The translations under genes and the position numbers were made by a program. Positions 34,310-46,374 of a stretch of 64,000 bases of DNA are shown one piece after another (positions within the stretch are counted from its first letter, which is position 1; each line of letters begins with the position of its first letter). The stretch is from contig JAWWNJ010000163.1 in NCBI GenBank assembly GCA_037176885.1, positions 124,001-188,000 of the forward strand, given 5' to 3'. Under the pieces are notes generated by a model that made no database searches, had not been told where the DNA came from, and saw only the letters and a list, made by a program, of their open reading frames with translations. This DNA comes from Favolaschia claudopus (Eukaryota > Basidiomycota > Agaricomycetes > Agaricales > Mycenaceae).

Positions 34310-36539
34310 GATCAATGAAAGTAAGAAAAAAAAAGTGGGGATGTAAGAAGGAAAGAAAGAGGTGTTAGCGAGAACTCAGAGGCCACGGAGATATTTAAAT
34401 ACTTGCGGTGTCAGCTCCGTTACTTTACGCCTACGTTGAATTCTGCGTCGGCCCGTCGGGAGTCCACAACTTCCAACTGCGGACTCTGGTTCTCCATGGA
34501 TCATTCTTCGCAAACCCGCCATTGATGATTGTATGCTGCAATTCAGTAGAGGCGAATAATAGATTGTCGTCGCACAGCGGGTTCAAAGCTGTAGACTTTG
34601 TAATAGTGTCGAATCGGGTAGCCGAGGCTGTGCGTGTTCAACTCGAGTCTCAATAAACATTTGCGCTGAAGAACTCAACATACCAGGGAAAGGAAGTAGC
34701 ACAGCGCAGAGAGGAATTGGATGACATGAATTGCACCTGTTAGCATAGTCATGCAGAACAAATTTAACCTTTGCGATTGTTCGCGATTGTTCTTGAAGAA
34801 AACGCCTAAATTCAGTGGTTGCGCAGTCACGGTACGAACTGCGGGTCACAAATTTACCAGTTGATGAGGAGTGTAACTGCTCATTCTGACTGCGCTTGAG
34901 GTTGACAAGAATGCTGTCCCACTGTATCTAAAAATCCCTGTCTCGCGCAACTCCAAGGCAACATGCTATCATAGCAAGTCGTAAAAATTCATGTGGAATC
35001 AGATAATTTCTGCGGTCGGCAGAGTAGTTGGTGAAGGTACTTACTTCCTTCGTTAGTTGGCTTAGAAGTCCATGATCAGACTTACCAAGGACGCTGCGTA
35101 TCCATAGTTTCATCACTTGGATTTAGCTTCGAGGGCTGTGCGTCCTGTGTCCTGCAGTCGGGTTCCTGAGTTCAGCGCGATCAGACCACGATTATTTTCA
35201 ATGTGACCAAGTGAGAAGCATATTAGTTTTCAGCAGATTCACTCTTTGACCCGTCGGCGACACCAGTATGTTGACAGTGTGCGAACAAGGTTTTCAAACA
35301 GTTCCAGTGAGCAGTGGAACAGTCGGCGTTGGGAGCAGTTGGGAGCGTTTGCATTGAGTTTGGGTCAAGTTTGGGTTGAGGCCGTCGACAATCGGGAGTT
35401 CGCGCAAGTTTCTTCGAGTTCCGAAACAAATGGTGCTTAGCGGGACGGCTGCAAACAGCAAGGCAGAGAGGCTGACAAGACTGAGATGATCGTCGGGGGA
35501 GAGTCAACCAACATCGGCAGATACCGGCGGAAACTCCCACGCCTCAACAACACCGGTCCCGAGGCACGTGAGTGAGGATTCGCCTCTCTCTTCCCCTGCC
35601 TTTGTCTCCCTTAGTCGACTTCAAAGCTTCATACTCGGTTCATATTCTGGATCATGCCTACTCAAGTCCATGGATATCTCGAAACTGTACTCTCATCAAA
35701 ATTTATTCTGCAATCCGAAGCATTTGCTCGGCTTGTCGAGTGGATGATCCAATGCCAGAAATGCCTGGCCTAGTACTACTAGTAGTAGTAGTACAATACC
35801 CCGACTTTTCAGCTTGACACGGACCATGGTGAGTTAATCTGTTTGTTTGCATATCCTCGAACACTCATCTCTACATGGATTAGCAAAATACCCCTTGCAT
35901 TTAGCAGCGGAGGCTTCCTCCTTGTCTTCGAGCAATCATGACTGCACGGGTCTTCAACGTCCATATCTTCACGGTTATCTCCTCCCCCCATCATCCGCGA
36001 TCCTGGATGACCAGCTTTATTTGCCCCAAACGCTTGCACCCAACCCACCTTCCTCGTGGCGATGGGCTTGTACTGGCAGTCTATATTTCCTCTTCCTGCA
36101 CGATGGAGACCCGATGATAGGGCTGAAAGAGCTGGGCTGTAGGATATTCGATGATGCAGAAGTTGGACGCTTCAGGAGCCATTTCAAGTGCGTTACACGT
36201 CCCTTCACCAAACAATTCACACTGACAATCGCTCAGATACCCTGTTTCTTCTGGAGAAATTCATACTCCCTGTACACCTCTTCACTCTATGTGGCGAATC
36301 CCAGCGCCGCTGCAGCTCGTCTTCGACTGTTGCCTAATTTAGGCGCCTGCATCACCCATCAAACGCGCTTTCGGGCCCGCCAATTCCCACGAGTCACACT
36401 TGTGACTTCGTCGTAAACACAGGAGGCAGACTGGCGACACGCGTTCAGGCCGCCACCCACCGCGAATTTCCGTTTTTCTTTCCTCGCCAATTTCATTTCC
36501 ACTCTACGCGTCCTTTTTTTCTGGCTTCGCCGACATCCT
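34310..36539. other. Long intergenic region
   Basis: About 2.2 kb between VTT copy 6 (minus) and EPL1 (plus), with no gene I can support. A run of TAG/TAC triplets forms a small palindrome near 35777-35801. An open stretch at 35847-36416 has no recognisable domain. Confidence 0.5.
34392..34401 (-). promoter_or_regulatory. TATA-like box of VTT copy 6
   Basis: Palindromic TATTTAAATA lies 83 bp upstream of the ATG at 34309. Confidence 0.45.
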
Positions 36540-39259
36540 ATGGCTCCTCGCGTCCTCCTGCCTCAAAAGAAAAATCGCGCGCGATGTGGCATCAAATATT
36601 CCCTCAAAATCTACAAGGGCGACTTGCCACCGGACTCTGAATGCCTCGACGACCTGGAGGACGAAAATGCGGCCCAAATGGCGGTCGCCGACGTCGATAT
36701 TAACGAGGGCAATGTGAGCCAATCAGCTTCTTCCACGCCCAGTGGCTGTGTGTCCCGCGGGTCGCTTACATAACAACTTTTCAGGAACACCACCTTCAAG
36801 CTGCACTCGCCACCAAAGCAGTCTTCATTCCAACGCCGGGTTCTATCAGCGCTGTCGATAACTATGAAGAACTTTATCCTCCTGGCAAGTGGAAGGACCC
36901 TGCCTCATATCTCAAAACGACGCAAACTGTGGAGGAGGCCTGCATTAATGGCCTCGTCGAGCAGGACTACAATTACTACATCGACGAGATGGACAAGCAG
37001 TGGCTCGACAAAAATAACCAGGCGGCACGTGGAGAAGGTACCAGTGCTCAGGGAGCTCGCGCTGTGCGAAAAGGGAAGGACAAATCGCCCGAGATCGGTG
37101 TTCCAGTCTCTATCTCTGAAGACGAGTTCGAATTTGTGATGGGTGTTTTGGAAAAGCTTACAGACCGAAAGGTGACAATACAACACTAGTCATACTTGTC
37201 GCGCAATTTAATGCTGGTTGCAGGTTCTTGAAGACGACAGTCCTGATTTCTCCCTTTACGAGCATTTCTTCTTGGAACCCTTGCCTCCGGATGTTTTTGC
37301 TTCATACGTGGCTCCGTCGTGGGTACCCCCTCCTGCCCTTCTCGTGCGAATCGCCCGCACCATTTTCCCCCACTGGAAGCAGCGACGTGCCAATGCCAAT
37401 GGTCGCCAACTACGACCTACCCTCAACGCAAGTACCTCTTTCTCTGCCGTCTCACGACCATTGATCTTCTCCAGTTTGACGAAGGTGATTTCGAGAACGA
37501 GGTTTATGTTTGCTTCCGCCACCGCGACAACAAGCCTGTGCGCAAGACGCGTTCGGGCCAGGCTGCGAACAGTGGAGATAAACTTGCGCAACTCGACCAG
37601 AATCTGTCGCAAGCTATGGATGTCGCCACCGCACTATTTGTTCGCGAGAAGACCAAGCAAGAGGCAGCTGTACATTCGCAGAATGTATGGAACGTTCGAC
37701 AACCGATGGCTGACATGCTACGCAAGTTTCCCAACCTTATCACCAAGGCAGACGAAGAACGGCTCCTCGACAAACCGAGGAAGAGCAAAAACCATCGAGC
37801 TTCGTATGTCCTGTCTTCCTACTCCTCTTCTTGCTGTTCATGCGGGCCCTTCAGGTTCCCCAAGGTCAAGGTACTGCCTCCCAGCCATCCGGCGACACCT
37901 TCGGCTGCCCTCGGCGGACAGGCTGTATTGCCATCAGTGCGGTGTGCTGCCCTTCAGCATGAGATCGTAAAGGGCATGCAACGGGAATCACAGCTAATCA
38001 AAGAGAACAATTTGGTCGACAGTATCGAGGTAAATTTCTTTTTGGATGCTTCAGTGGCATCTCTTAACGAATACTCTAGGATCCATACCAGACGCCTCTT
38101 GTTCCGCGTGCGGAGAAGTTGTGGGTAGATCCTCCTCCGTCCCATCCTCCGCCGGACGCGGACGCGGACGGATCCATATCGGGGAGGAGCGGTCACTCTA
38201 TTCGCTTGCGCTATGGTCGCGGTGGTCGTCGCATGTTGGATCGTCGGAGTACTGGGCATCCTTACCTCTCTCAATTGCGTAATCACCGTCAACATGCGGA
38301 GGATGACCTCGACGAGGAGACCGTATCGCGTCTGCAAGGGCAGTGGCGATTCGACGCAGACTCAACGCCTTCCGAGGAGAATCGTGAGCTTGTTGATGAA
38401 TGGGATACAAGGTAGCTTTATGTGCCCTCCTTCGAGTCTGGCATGTGTTGACCCTACATAACCAAGGTACCTTACGCAGCGTTTGGCCTGGGCGACAAAA
38501 GAAGAGGCTACACTCATTCCTGACCTATCACTCACGGTGCAGTTGAAGGATGGTCGCGACTTCCGAATCCTCCCAGATCAAATGCTTGCGAATGTCTCGC
38601 TCATCCAACAAGTCTACGAACATCCTTCATTGTCCCAATATCTCGAGGCGGAGGGTATCACAGTTTATCCACTCCGGCCTCGCCCCAGCTCATCTGCTCG
38701 CCCCTCACCTCAAAAGCCGACACCTGTCAGCAGTCCGTCACAAAACCCAGCTTCCCACCCACGCATGCAGGCGCCAATGCGTCCGCCTCCCTCTCCTGCG
38801 GTGCCCAAAAAGACAGAAAGCTCTCCTGTTCGTGCCCCGACCGCCTATCCTGCGCCTCCGAAATCCCAAGAGAACGTCTCCCCACAGCCCGGGACTCCTA
38901 CGGCCTCTGCAGCTCCCTCACGACCTCGCCTGAACGGCGCGCTACCTCAGAGCCCGAACTCCATTATGCCCACCGTCAATGGTGATGCTGTCAAGGGTGG
39001 CGCTGCTGTATCCGCTTCTGTCAATGTGAATGGTCACAGCGCCCGGCAGCCCCAGTCATCGCCCGCGGCACCATCGCATCCTCTACAGACAAATGGCGCG
39101 CGTACGGCGGGACCCGCGTACGTTCCGCTGAATGCAAGCAGTATGACATTGAAACTCGCTTCCTCTCGTGCACCAGTGCGGCCGTCGCCTTTGACGAACC
39201 AACCAGTGGTGGCGTCGCCGCTTGCAAGCAGTTCGTCTTCTCGGACAAGCGAATCATGA
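36540..39259 (+). CDS. EPL1: Enhancer of polycomb-like protein 1 (NuA4 scaffold)
   Basis: Nuclear scaffold of the NuA4/piccolo histone acetyltransferase, which holds the catalytic Esa1 and Yng2-type subunits on the nucleosome. ATG at 36540 (MAPRVLLPQKKNRARCGIKY). The conserved EPL1 domain continues with IPTPGSISAVDNYEELYPPG, PASYLKTTQTVEEACI, EQDYNYYIDEMDKQWLDKNN, ISEDEFEFVMGVLEKLTDRK, and after an intron VLEDDSPDFSLYEHFF. Then FENEVYVCFRHRDNKPVRKT and a helical block (LREKTKQEAAVHSQ-like), with WNVRQPMADMLRKFPNLITK. The C-terminal half has PYQTPLVPRAEKLWVDPPPS, RLRYGRGGRRMLDRR-type and WDTRYLTQRLAWATKEEATL. It ends in a Pro/Ser-rich disordered tail, with the stop at 39257-39259. About six introns. 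The best-supported named gene in this window. Confidence 0.95.
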
Positions 39260-40015
39260 CAGGGAGCGGGGTTTAGGGTTTAGTGTGTCTTGGTGCGTTG
39301 AACATAGTGAAACAGAACCTTCTTTGTGTATTTGTTAGGCCTTACTTGAACATAAAATGTAGTAACTCAAACGCCCGTCACATTCAACCGACGAACGCTT
39401 GAGAAACTGTCTGCGCGAGGTGCAAGCCGGGCAACAACTGCCGCAACTGCCGACCCCGATGTTTGACCGAACTGGGTAAAGGTGCCAGTGAAATTCCTAA
39501 ATCGATAGCTTGAGTACACAGTATTCGAATGCAAGCATCCATTCCGCAAAAAACCACTTAGGAGTTAACTCTCAAGTTGTTTACAGTTTGAGACGGCGGG
39601 CAAGGTCGAGTTCGCTGCTGGCCAAAGGCGCCCTAACGTGGGCTGGAACAACTGTTGGACCGCGGAAGGTCAGCTCGTTGGCAGACTCGAACGGCAATCA
39701 GCATGAATTTGCAATGTTCAGCGGCCTTACGTCATTATATCCCAACTTTGCCTTCTTTTCTTCTGCATCTTTCACTTCGCGCTTCTCTTGTTGGCAGCCT
39801 TACTGTATAGGCAGCGTTGGGGATTTTCTGCCGTGAGGCTTCGCATTTGGACATATGGCATGAAGATTGGCGAAAAAGTTGATACATATACTCTTCAACT
39901 CGACAAACGCGCTTGCTTCCCCCCAGAGTCTGCTTTCATGGCTACGTTGGACAGGTCGGCCGTATTCCGGATCGTGTATGGCACCAATACTTTCCAGGAG
40001 ACGCCAACTCATGTG
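39260..40015. other. Intergenic region
   Basis: The 3' flank of EPL1 and upstream region of the next gene. Open frames here are short and without family features. Confidence 0.5.
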
Positions 40016-41521
40016 ATGAACAGGTCTCTAACCTTGGCTGGAGGCGATGTAATTCAGACCATCCCTGCTACGTTAGCGCTGTACAAAAAGCAGTGGGTCC
40101 GGCGGAGGCTCAGCGCACTGTGCTTTTTCTACGCTGTTGCACGTTATATGTCTATCATGTCCCTTATTTTTAATGGCTATAGTGAGTACTCTGATCAAAT
40201 TCTACTGCATCTCAAGCGGCATTAATCGCGGTGGTGATAGATGCTTTCTCGCGAGGCTACACTCCAGTGTCATGTAAACACTTATATTTATTTCCTAATG
40301 TTACGGCTCGTGAGTCTTTTTCCTCTCAAGCAGAATCATGTCTCATGGCATTCGTAGTCCTAGCTGGAATGGCCGTTCAAGTCCTCGTATATATCAGGTA
40401 TGTACTACACTAGCTCGCACATCACGGACTCATCTTGATCCAGGACCATTGCAATATCGGGCCGCTCCAATGTCGTCCGAGTGGGATTGGGAGCTATTAT
40501 GCTGCTTGGTTTCCCGATACAGACTTTTGGGATTGTATACCATGTACGCCAACTCTTGGCCCTCAGAGCATGTGCTAACCTCTTGAAATTTACCTAGCGC
40601 GATGTATGTGTTTTTTTGCTCAAATCGGCTCCAACAAGCTAACACATTCCCTATGTGCCAGCCTTACTTTAACCAGGTACGGGTTGATGCGCTGTACGAC
40701 TGTCCAGCATTCTAATCTTCTCCCTCCTGCTGCAGGGAGCGTACGTTGATTCCGTCATTACACAATGATTCCTTCGGTCTGACGGTCAATAGTTGCAAAG
40801 GGAAGGTGCTTCATCCTGGGGAGGTGCGTTGGTTAGCCACTTCGCAATCTATCAGCGTTGACGCCAATCTCAGCCCGACTGGAATATAGTCTATTATAGT
40901 ACTCATATGGCTTTCGATTTGATTGCTTGTGTGACGGCCACATATTATATCGTGTCTGCCGCTCGAGTTCTTGGAGTAATGTAAGATTTACGCTTGTTCT
41001 AACGTGTCTTTTTAACACCCGCGCTTTTTCAGACGTTTGTCCAAATTTGCTCGGTACATATTGCGCGACGGGCTACTGTATTTCTTCGTTGTTTTCCTCG
41101 TCAATCTGTGGGTCCTCCTCCTTCTTCCAGAGCACACCTTCACCCCGAGTTTTCAGATGGGTGGTGCTGGAGTTCGCGCAGGTTTTCTCCAGCGGTGCAG
41201 CATCCTCATTACCTCTGGCTGTGGTTTTGATTGGTACGTTCTGGCTTGAATTGCGAGCGAGGCTCATTGCTACACACAGCCATTCAACATCTGGTTCTCA
41301 GCACGCAACGCACGCCGCCAGGTAATGTGCCCACTAGCAACTATAGTGAATCCGTCAGCCGGGGTCCCCCTCGTTTCATGCCTAGTCCGAGTCAACACAT
41401 CGACCTCGAGCTGGAGTCGGGGGAGTTCGCTGTCAGCGATACTGCTATTGAATCGCAAAAGATGTCTTTCCGTTCGGAGGAGCAGAAAGACAAGATACCC
41501 ACTCGGAAACAGGATGTATGA
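40016..41521 (+). CDS. Multi-pass (probably seven-helix) membrane protein of unknown function
   Basis: ATG at 40016 (MNRSLTLAGGDVIQTIPATL). Helix-like segments are spread over short exons: WVRRRLSALCFFYAVARYMS, LMAFVVLAGMAVQVLVYIR, VVRVGLGAIMLLGFPIQTFG, AFDLIACVTATYYIVSAARV and LLYFFVVFLVNLWVLLLL. The final segment is SLPLAVVLIAAQHLVLSTQR. The C-terminus is hydrophilic and Ser-rich (PPRFMPSPSQHIDLELESG), with the stop at 41519-41521. About eight introns. Agaricomycetes have many such orphan membrane proteins, related to the DUF6533/DUF6534 groups, but I cannot assign this one. No signal peptide, and no pheromone-receptor (STE3) hallmarks. The spacing of its last two helices and its soluble tail suggest a receptor-like layout. 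Confidence 0.7.
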
Positions 41522-41629
41522 ATAATACGCGCTTTATTCGCCTATAGTATATGTACTTGCTAAGTTTTTCATGCATCGAATTTGCACGTGTCGACATGCC
41601 GTAAACTGAGTGCTTTGCTCTCGCCACTC

Positions 41630-42766
41630 ATGGCTGCCCAACCGATTCAGGATTTGTTGTGGTCGGATGACTTTGCAGTTTTGCTGGGTACATCTTATGA
41701 ATCTCTACGCGTTCACCCTTCCAACAAGCTACAGGTCTGAAGCACAGCATCTACCCTAATCGAAACTTGCCAGACGGGCAAGAATTTACGAGGCACGAAC
41801 GGTTGATGGTCTACGTATGTCGAGGAAGCTGCGCAGCAAGCTCATGAGGCTAATTCCTCCAAGTTGCACAGAAATGCTGAAGAATCGGAACCCCAGCAAG
41901 ACATCATCAACTCGCGATTCTGCGCTCTCTACCTTCCAGCAACTATCGACAAGCTCTTCAATCTTCCCGTTCCTATCGACATGCAAACTCTGGAAGAGCA
42001 TGAGATGGCACACACTTTCTCTGCCCATAATTCGTGGGCAGAGATGCTCGTCGCCGTCCAGCATATCCCATACGTGGGCAAGTATCTTCGGTCCAACAAA
42101 CCGATAGCTGCGCCCGGAAAGCAGCTGCCTCAACTTCTTGCTGATAGATTGGCCGACGCAGCCCCGAGATGGGAAGGAAAGATGGCTGCTTCGAGAAGGA
42201 ATGTCTGCGATGAAGAGCGACAGCACTATATCTCTGCAGCAGCGAATGCGGTCCAGGTCCTGAACACGCTTTGCACGCACTTTATCAAGGTCAAGGACCG
42301 CGAAACTGTTATTTCCCGTGAAACGCAAGGGAAATTGCTGCCTTTCTTCCTCAAATGGAGCCGCCGGTATAGAGGGCAATTCTTGGGAGACGTTAGCGAG
42401 CGCATGAAGAACTTTTTCTCTAATCAAGCAGAGAGGGACGAGGAGTTTAGACTAGTTCGCAGGATGTACAGGAATTGGGACGTCTGCGGCCTCCCGACCT
42501 GCAACGAGCGGACGGAGAAGAAATTGAAAGCGTGCGGCAGGTAAAGTATCATTTCACGACAAGTGTAGTGGCGGAATTTTCTGAATTTGTTTCGATTTGC
42601 CTGCAGGTGCCAAACAGTTCGATACGTTCGTGCGGTTCTGTATCTTGAAAAGACTTCGATTGCTGATGTATAATGATAGTGCTCGCCGGAGCACCAGCGT
42701 ATGGATTGGACGAATAATATTGCCGGCGCACCCCACAAGCAATTTTGCCACAAAACGGAGTACTAA
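41630..42766 (+). CDS. MYND-type zinc-finger protein
   Basis: ATG at 41630 (MAAQPIQDLLWSDDFAVLLG). A middle region of about 220 residues is helical and charged (LFNLPVPIDMQTLEEHEMAH, LGDVSERMKNFFSNQAERDE) and has no known domain. The C-terminus is a MYND finger: VCGLPTCNERTEKKLKACGR, CQTVRY, CSPEHQRMDW, then HKQFCHKTEY. It provides the Cys/His ligands in the usual order, and the stop is at 42764-42766. The finger is split over three exons: one ends at 42540, a 19 nt micro-exon spans 42607-42625, and the last begins at 42680. The junction of the first exon with the main exon near 41733-41830 is not resolved. MYND fingers usually bind proline-rich partners; the partner here is unknown. Confidence 0.82.
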
Positions 42767-44116
42767 GATCGGAGTGCCAGTTGTGAAATCGGCACAGTCT
42801 CAACTATTTATATTCGTTCGAGATAATCTAAACTACTTTGTCCATATTGTGGTAGCACTTCTTCGCTGAATAGCCAGATATTTTTTCCATTGCACTCGTA
42901 TTTCATCACGAGCAGCGACTCGTATCCGACACAGCAATTTTGGGGATCGGAGTTCAGCCATATGCCAGGGATACAAACAAAAGCACGATACTCTAGGCCG
43001 CTACAATTTCCGCGAGCGCGAACAATTAGCGGGATTCTGTCGACGACGATTCGTGTGCCGAAACTCGGGTCCGTTGGGGATCATGCGCAACGATGCTGCA
43101 CAATTACTGCGAGCTCATGTGCTTTGGGGAACTCAAGTGCCAGCTCACCGGAGCGTTGGTCATCAGGAAAGTTCCTCAGGCCATCAAGAGTGGACATGTC
43201 TCGGCCGCGCCGGTGAATTCATGGAGACATATTTTCAGAGCTATCATTAAGGAAGGGCACGAGGGCCCGCTGCAGACTTGAAATAGCAGAGCGGCTTCGC
43301 CCCTTAGATGATGTGGAAGAGCAGAGCCAGCGGAGTGAAGGCGCCTTAGTATCCTAGTATCCATGTGGCGAAAGGCTAATCTTAGAGCTCTTCCAGAGTG
43401 TTTCATGGTGCAATACGCCAAAGCGACGTAAGGATGAAATGCCAGTATAAGAACCACCAGTCAGCTTCCTTCCGAATCGCCTCCTTCGAACCCAGCGCCT
43501 CGAATTATAGTCACAGCCCCGATGCAGACACAAGCTGATTCAGGATACTAGCCTGGCCCTGCCGTGGTACCACCCTAGCAGCGCATTTGCTAGCCAAAGC
43601 ATTAAGATGTGGATCTTTTGCTAGCTCGATTTCGGTCGCTGTTCCTAACGCAGAGAGCGGCCATGGAATTAACTTGTTCTCTTGACCAACCGTTTGTGGT
43701 GCCTGCGATGGAAGGGAGGGAGAGATTAGAGAAACCGACAGCCACTGGCAGAGGTGTAGGTGTCGGCGAGCTCAGGCGGCCCTCCAGACTCGAAAGTGGT
43801 GCGAGAATTGCAGAGACTACTGATACTAGTAGTGACGTCGAGAGTTCTCGCTCCCGTCACGGCTCGGGGTTGCTTGTTCTGGGCGGCTTTCCAAGGTCAA
43901 GTTTCCTCCTTTCATTGTTTTCAGGTTTGCCAGTGGGTGAAGCACAGGTTTGGACCGTTTCGTGACTTCAGATCAACATTCGGCAGAACCCGAACGCGTA
44001 GCAATACGCGCTTACAGCGTACCATACACATTACCCGCTGCTGCCAGCTGGCCCCTGGGGTTATGCGCAAAGGATTTTATGAGTAAATCCTGTCTCACAC
44101 CTTTTAGTTCCCTACC
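42767..44116. other. Intergenic region
   Basis: About 1.3 kb. A coding-like but unplaced stretch on the plus strand (about 43093-43281) and a Gly/Arg-rich frame (43609-43965) are visible; neither has a recognisable family. Otherwise no gene is seen. Confidence 0.45.
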
Positions 44117-46076
44117 ATGACCATCTCATTGCTCGATCGCTTTCCTTGGCTCCTGTCTCTCTACCCCACTGGCAAGTCGTCGGTGTTCTTGGCTGCGGCG
44201 CTCGTCTATCTCGGCCTCGTCAGATCGCTTCGGTGGCGGCGGTACAATGCTATTCACAAGAAATACTCTGCCAAGTTTCGCGCCAACTCCCTGACGCCGG
44301 AGGAGGCGCAGGAAATCATGCAGGTGAAGCCATTGGAAGTTTGCGCCAATCGCCGCTCACGGATTGCTAATTTTGAAGCTGTCCTTCTTGTGGGACATGC
44401 CGACATTGGGAGAGTACTCCTTAGCTTTCGCCCTCTTCAAAACATACGCGATTGTCTGTACTTCAAGGACCTTTGTGAACTACGCTTACGAAGCTCACAG
44501 CCTACTATATCTAAACTTTTGCTCGATACAAAGCAGTTGGCGTCCCAGCCTCTTGTAGCCAAGCGCTATGGGGATGTGAGTCACCTCAGCTCTCTTTCTG
44601 CACAAACTAATGTGTGGTCACAGACTGAAATCCTCATAGGTCGGTAACTGTCCTTCCAAAACATATATACTCCCACTGATTGCATCTCATAGCAACTTGG
44701 ATGGCTTGTCCCCTTGCTGGCAGACTAGTTACCGCAAACCCAGGGGACCCAATCGACGACCCCCGAGCATCTATCGCCCTCGCCCGTGTCAATTGGCTCC
44801 ATTCCAGGTACAAAATTGTCAGTTTGTTTCAATTGTATCTTGAATCAGGCCGATTGACCGAGCACCAGTCAAATGACGACTATCTCTACACACTCGGCCT
44901 CTTCGCATTTGAGCCCCAGGTTAGCATTGATTGATCGGCGACTTCGATGTACGTATCGGTTGATGTTTAACTTCCAGGCATGGGCGGCTCAATACGGTTG
45001 GCGTGCACTTTCTCCGCTCGAACGCCAAGTAAGTTCCATCACGGCCGCTGGCAGTTTGAGGCGCAGCTAATATTATCTAGGGCGCTTTCATTTATTGGTC
45101 AGAAGTGGGAAGAAAAATGAACATTAAGAATATACCAGGTTCGACCGTTTGTATTGCTCCTGATGTGTTTCCTCTATCACGACCCCGCAGCTACCGAGGA
45201 GGAATATCGAGCGTGGTTACAGGTGAGCCCTAGGGCTATGTTTCGCCACGCCGCATAGTATCTAATCATTCATTCATTAGAACTATGAAGAAGAGCATAT
45301 GGTCCCTGCACAGACCAATCACGACGTTGCAAACTACACCACAGAGGAATTGCTCTTCATGGTCCCCAAGGCGTTGCGCCCGTTCTTCCAAACCCTCACA
45401 CACTCAATGCTCGAGGATCGCGTACGGATTGCCATGATGTCAGTCAGACTGTCAACCGAAACTCTTAGAAGAAGTAATCTCATGATGTTTGCAGGCAACC
45501 TAAGGCGCCGGGTTACGCGAAATATATTATTGACGCTACCATGGGTCTGTTCGCATGCGTCGAACGCTATCTCCTTTTACCGCGTCGGAAACCTTTCGCG
45601 ATCTGTCAGGTTGATATGCCGAAGATACACGCGGGACAGCCGGCGCCTCTTTTGCATCCAACCAAGTACGTGTGTTAATCGTAGTATTCAAGCCTCAATA
45701 TATCGCTTTTCATTCAGGTATCCGTCAAAACCGTGGTATAAACCTCGTGGCCGTGGCTTAGCAGGCTACCTGCTAGATCGCTTCTTGGTTGTAGTAGGCT
45801 TCCACGACGACATTCCTCGTCCCGAATATCGATGTGAAGGATACAGGATTCAGGAAGTCGTCAGTCTACCTTATTTTCATCCAGCCTCGATCTGACACGC
45901 GTTTTTAGGGACCTCTTCGGTATGAAAAAGGTGAGTTTCCGGTTTAGGGCGATTTGGAACTCGCAAGCAACTAAAATGACAACATCGCAGAGGGCCACGA
46001 GCAGATTATGAAAATGGCGGAGGAGATTCAAGGATGTCCTATCGGTGATGCGTGGAAGGCGAAGGCAGCGTCATGA
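44117..46076 (+). CDS. ER-bound oxygenase, mpaB/rubber-oxygenase (DUF2236-like) family
   Basis: Predicted membrane-anchored oxygenase. In mycophenolic-acid biosynthesis mpaB cleaves a farnesyl chain; bacterial relatives are heme-dependent rubber oxygenases. ATG at 44117; an N-terminal anchor helix (KSSVFLAAALVYLGLV) is followed by basic RSLRWRRYNAIHKKYS. Then TPEEAQEIMQ is spliced to LSFLWDMPTLGEYSLAFALF. Next are PTISKLLLDTKQLASQPLVA, RASIALARVNWLHSRYKI (the conserved RL/V-x3-H region), YLYTLGLFAFEPQ and AWAAQYGWRALSPLERQAFF. After these come TEEEYRAWLQNYEEEHMVPA and a C-terminal RPFFQTLTHSMLEDRVRIAM block, then YPSKPWYKPRGRG. The stop is at 46074-46076. About eleven introns, several inferred. 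Family call strong; the substrate is unknown and no biosynthetic cluster surrounds it. Confidence 0.85.
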
Positions 46077-46374
46077 AATTGTTATGGGTGTTGAATACCC
46101 GGGAAGGCATCGCGGAATTATCACAAATTAAGGCTGCGATTTATTAACAGATATTTGTATGGGGTTCTGGCGGGGAAAGAGGTTTCATGTCAATGGCAGT
46201 TCAAACTCGATTACAGAAAACTATCCTGTCTTTCGTCGATTGGAAAAGTTGTTTTCGGTTGAACTCGAGTCCGCCTCATCGTTACTACTGATTTAAACGA
46301 GCTGTGTGTCAAGCCATACTAAATAGAAGCAATTCAAATCTCAACATAATCGACATAGCATCTAGGAACCTGCA

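Noticed and set aside
35847..36416. Open stretch upstream of EPL1, possibly preceded by an ATG and intron at 35826
   Set aside because: Joining the ATG across the intron gives an early stop, and the protein resembles no family I know. It could be a small real gene, but I cannot support a model.
43093..43281. Coding-like stretch after the MYND gene
   Set aside because: Competing frames look equally plausible and no start or family signature is visible.
43609..43965. Gly/Arg-rich frame upstream of the mpaB-like gene
   Set aside because: Low-complexity translation without conserved features.
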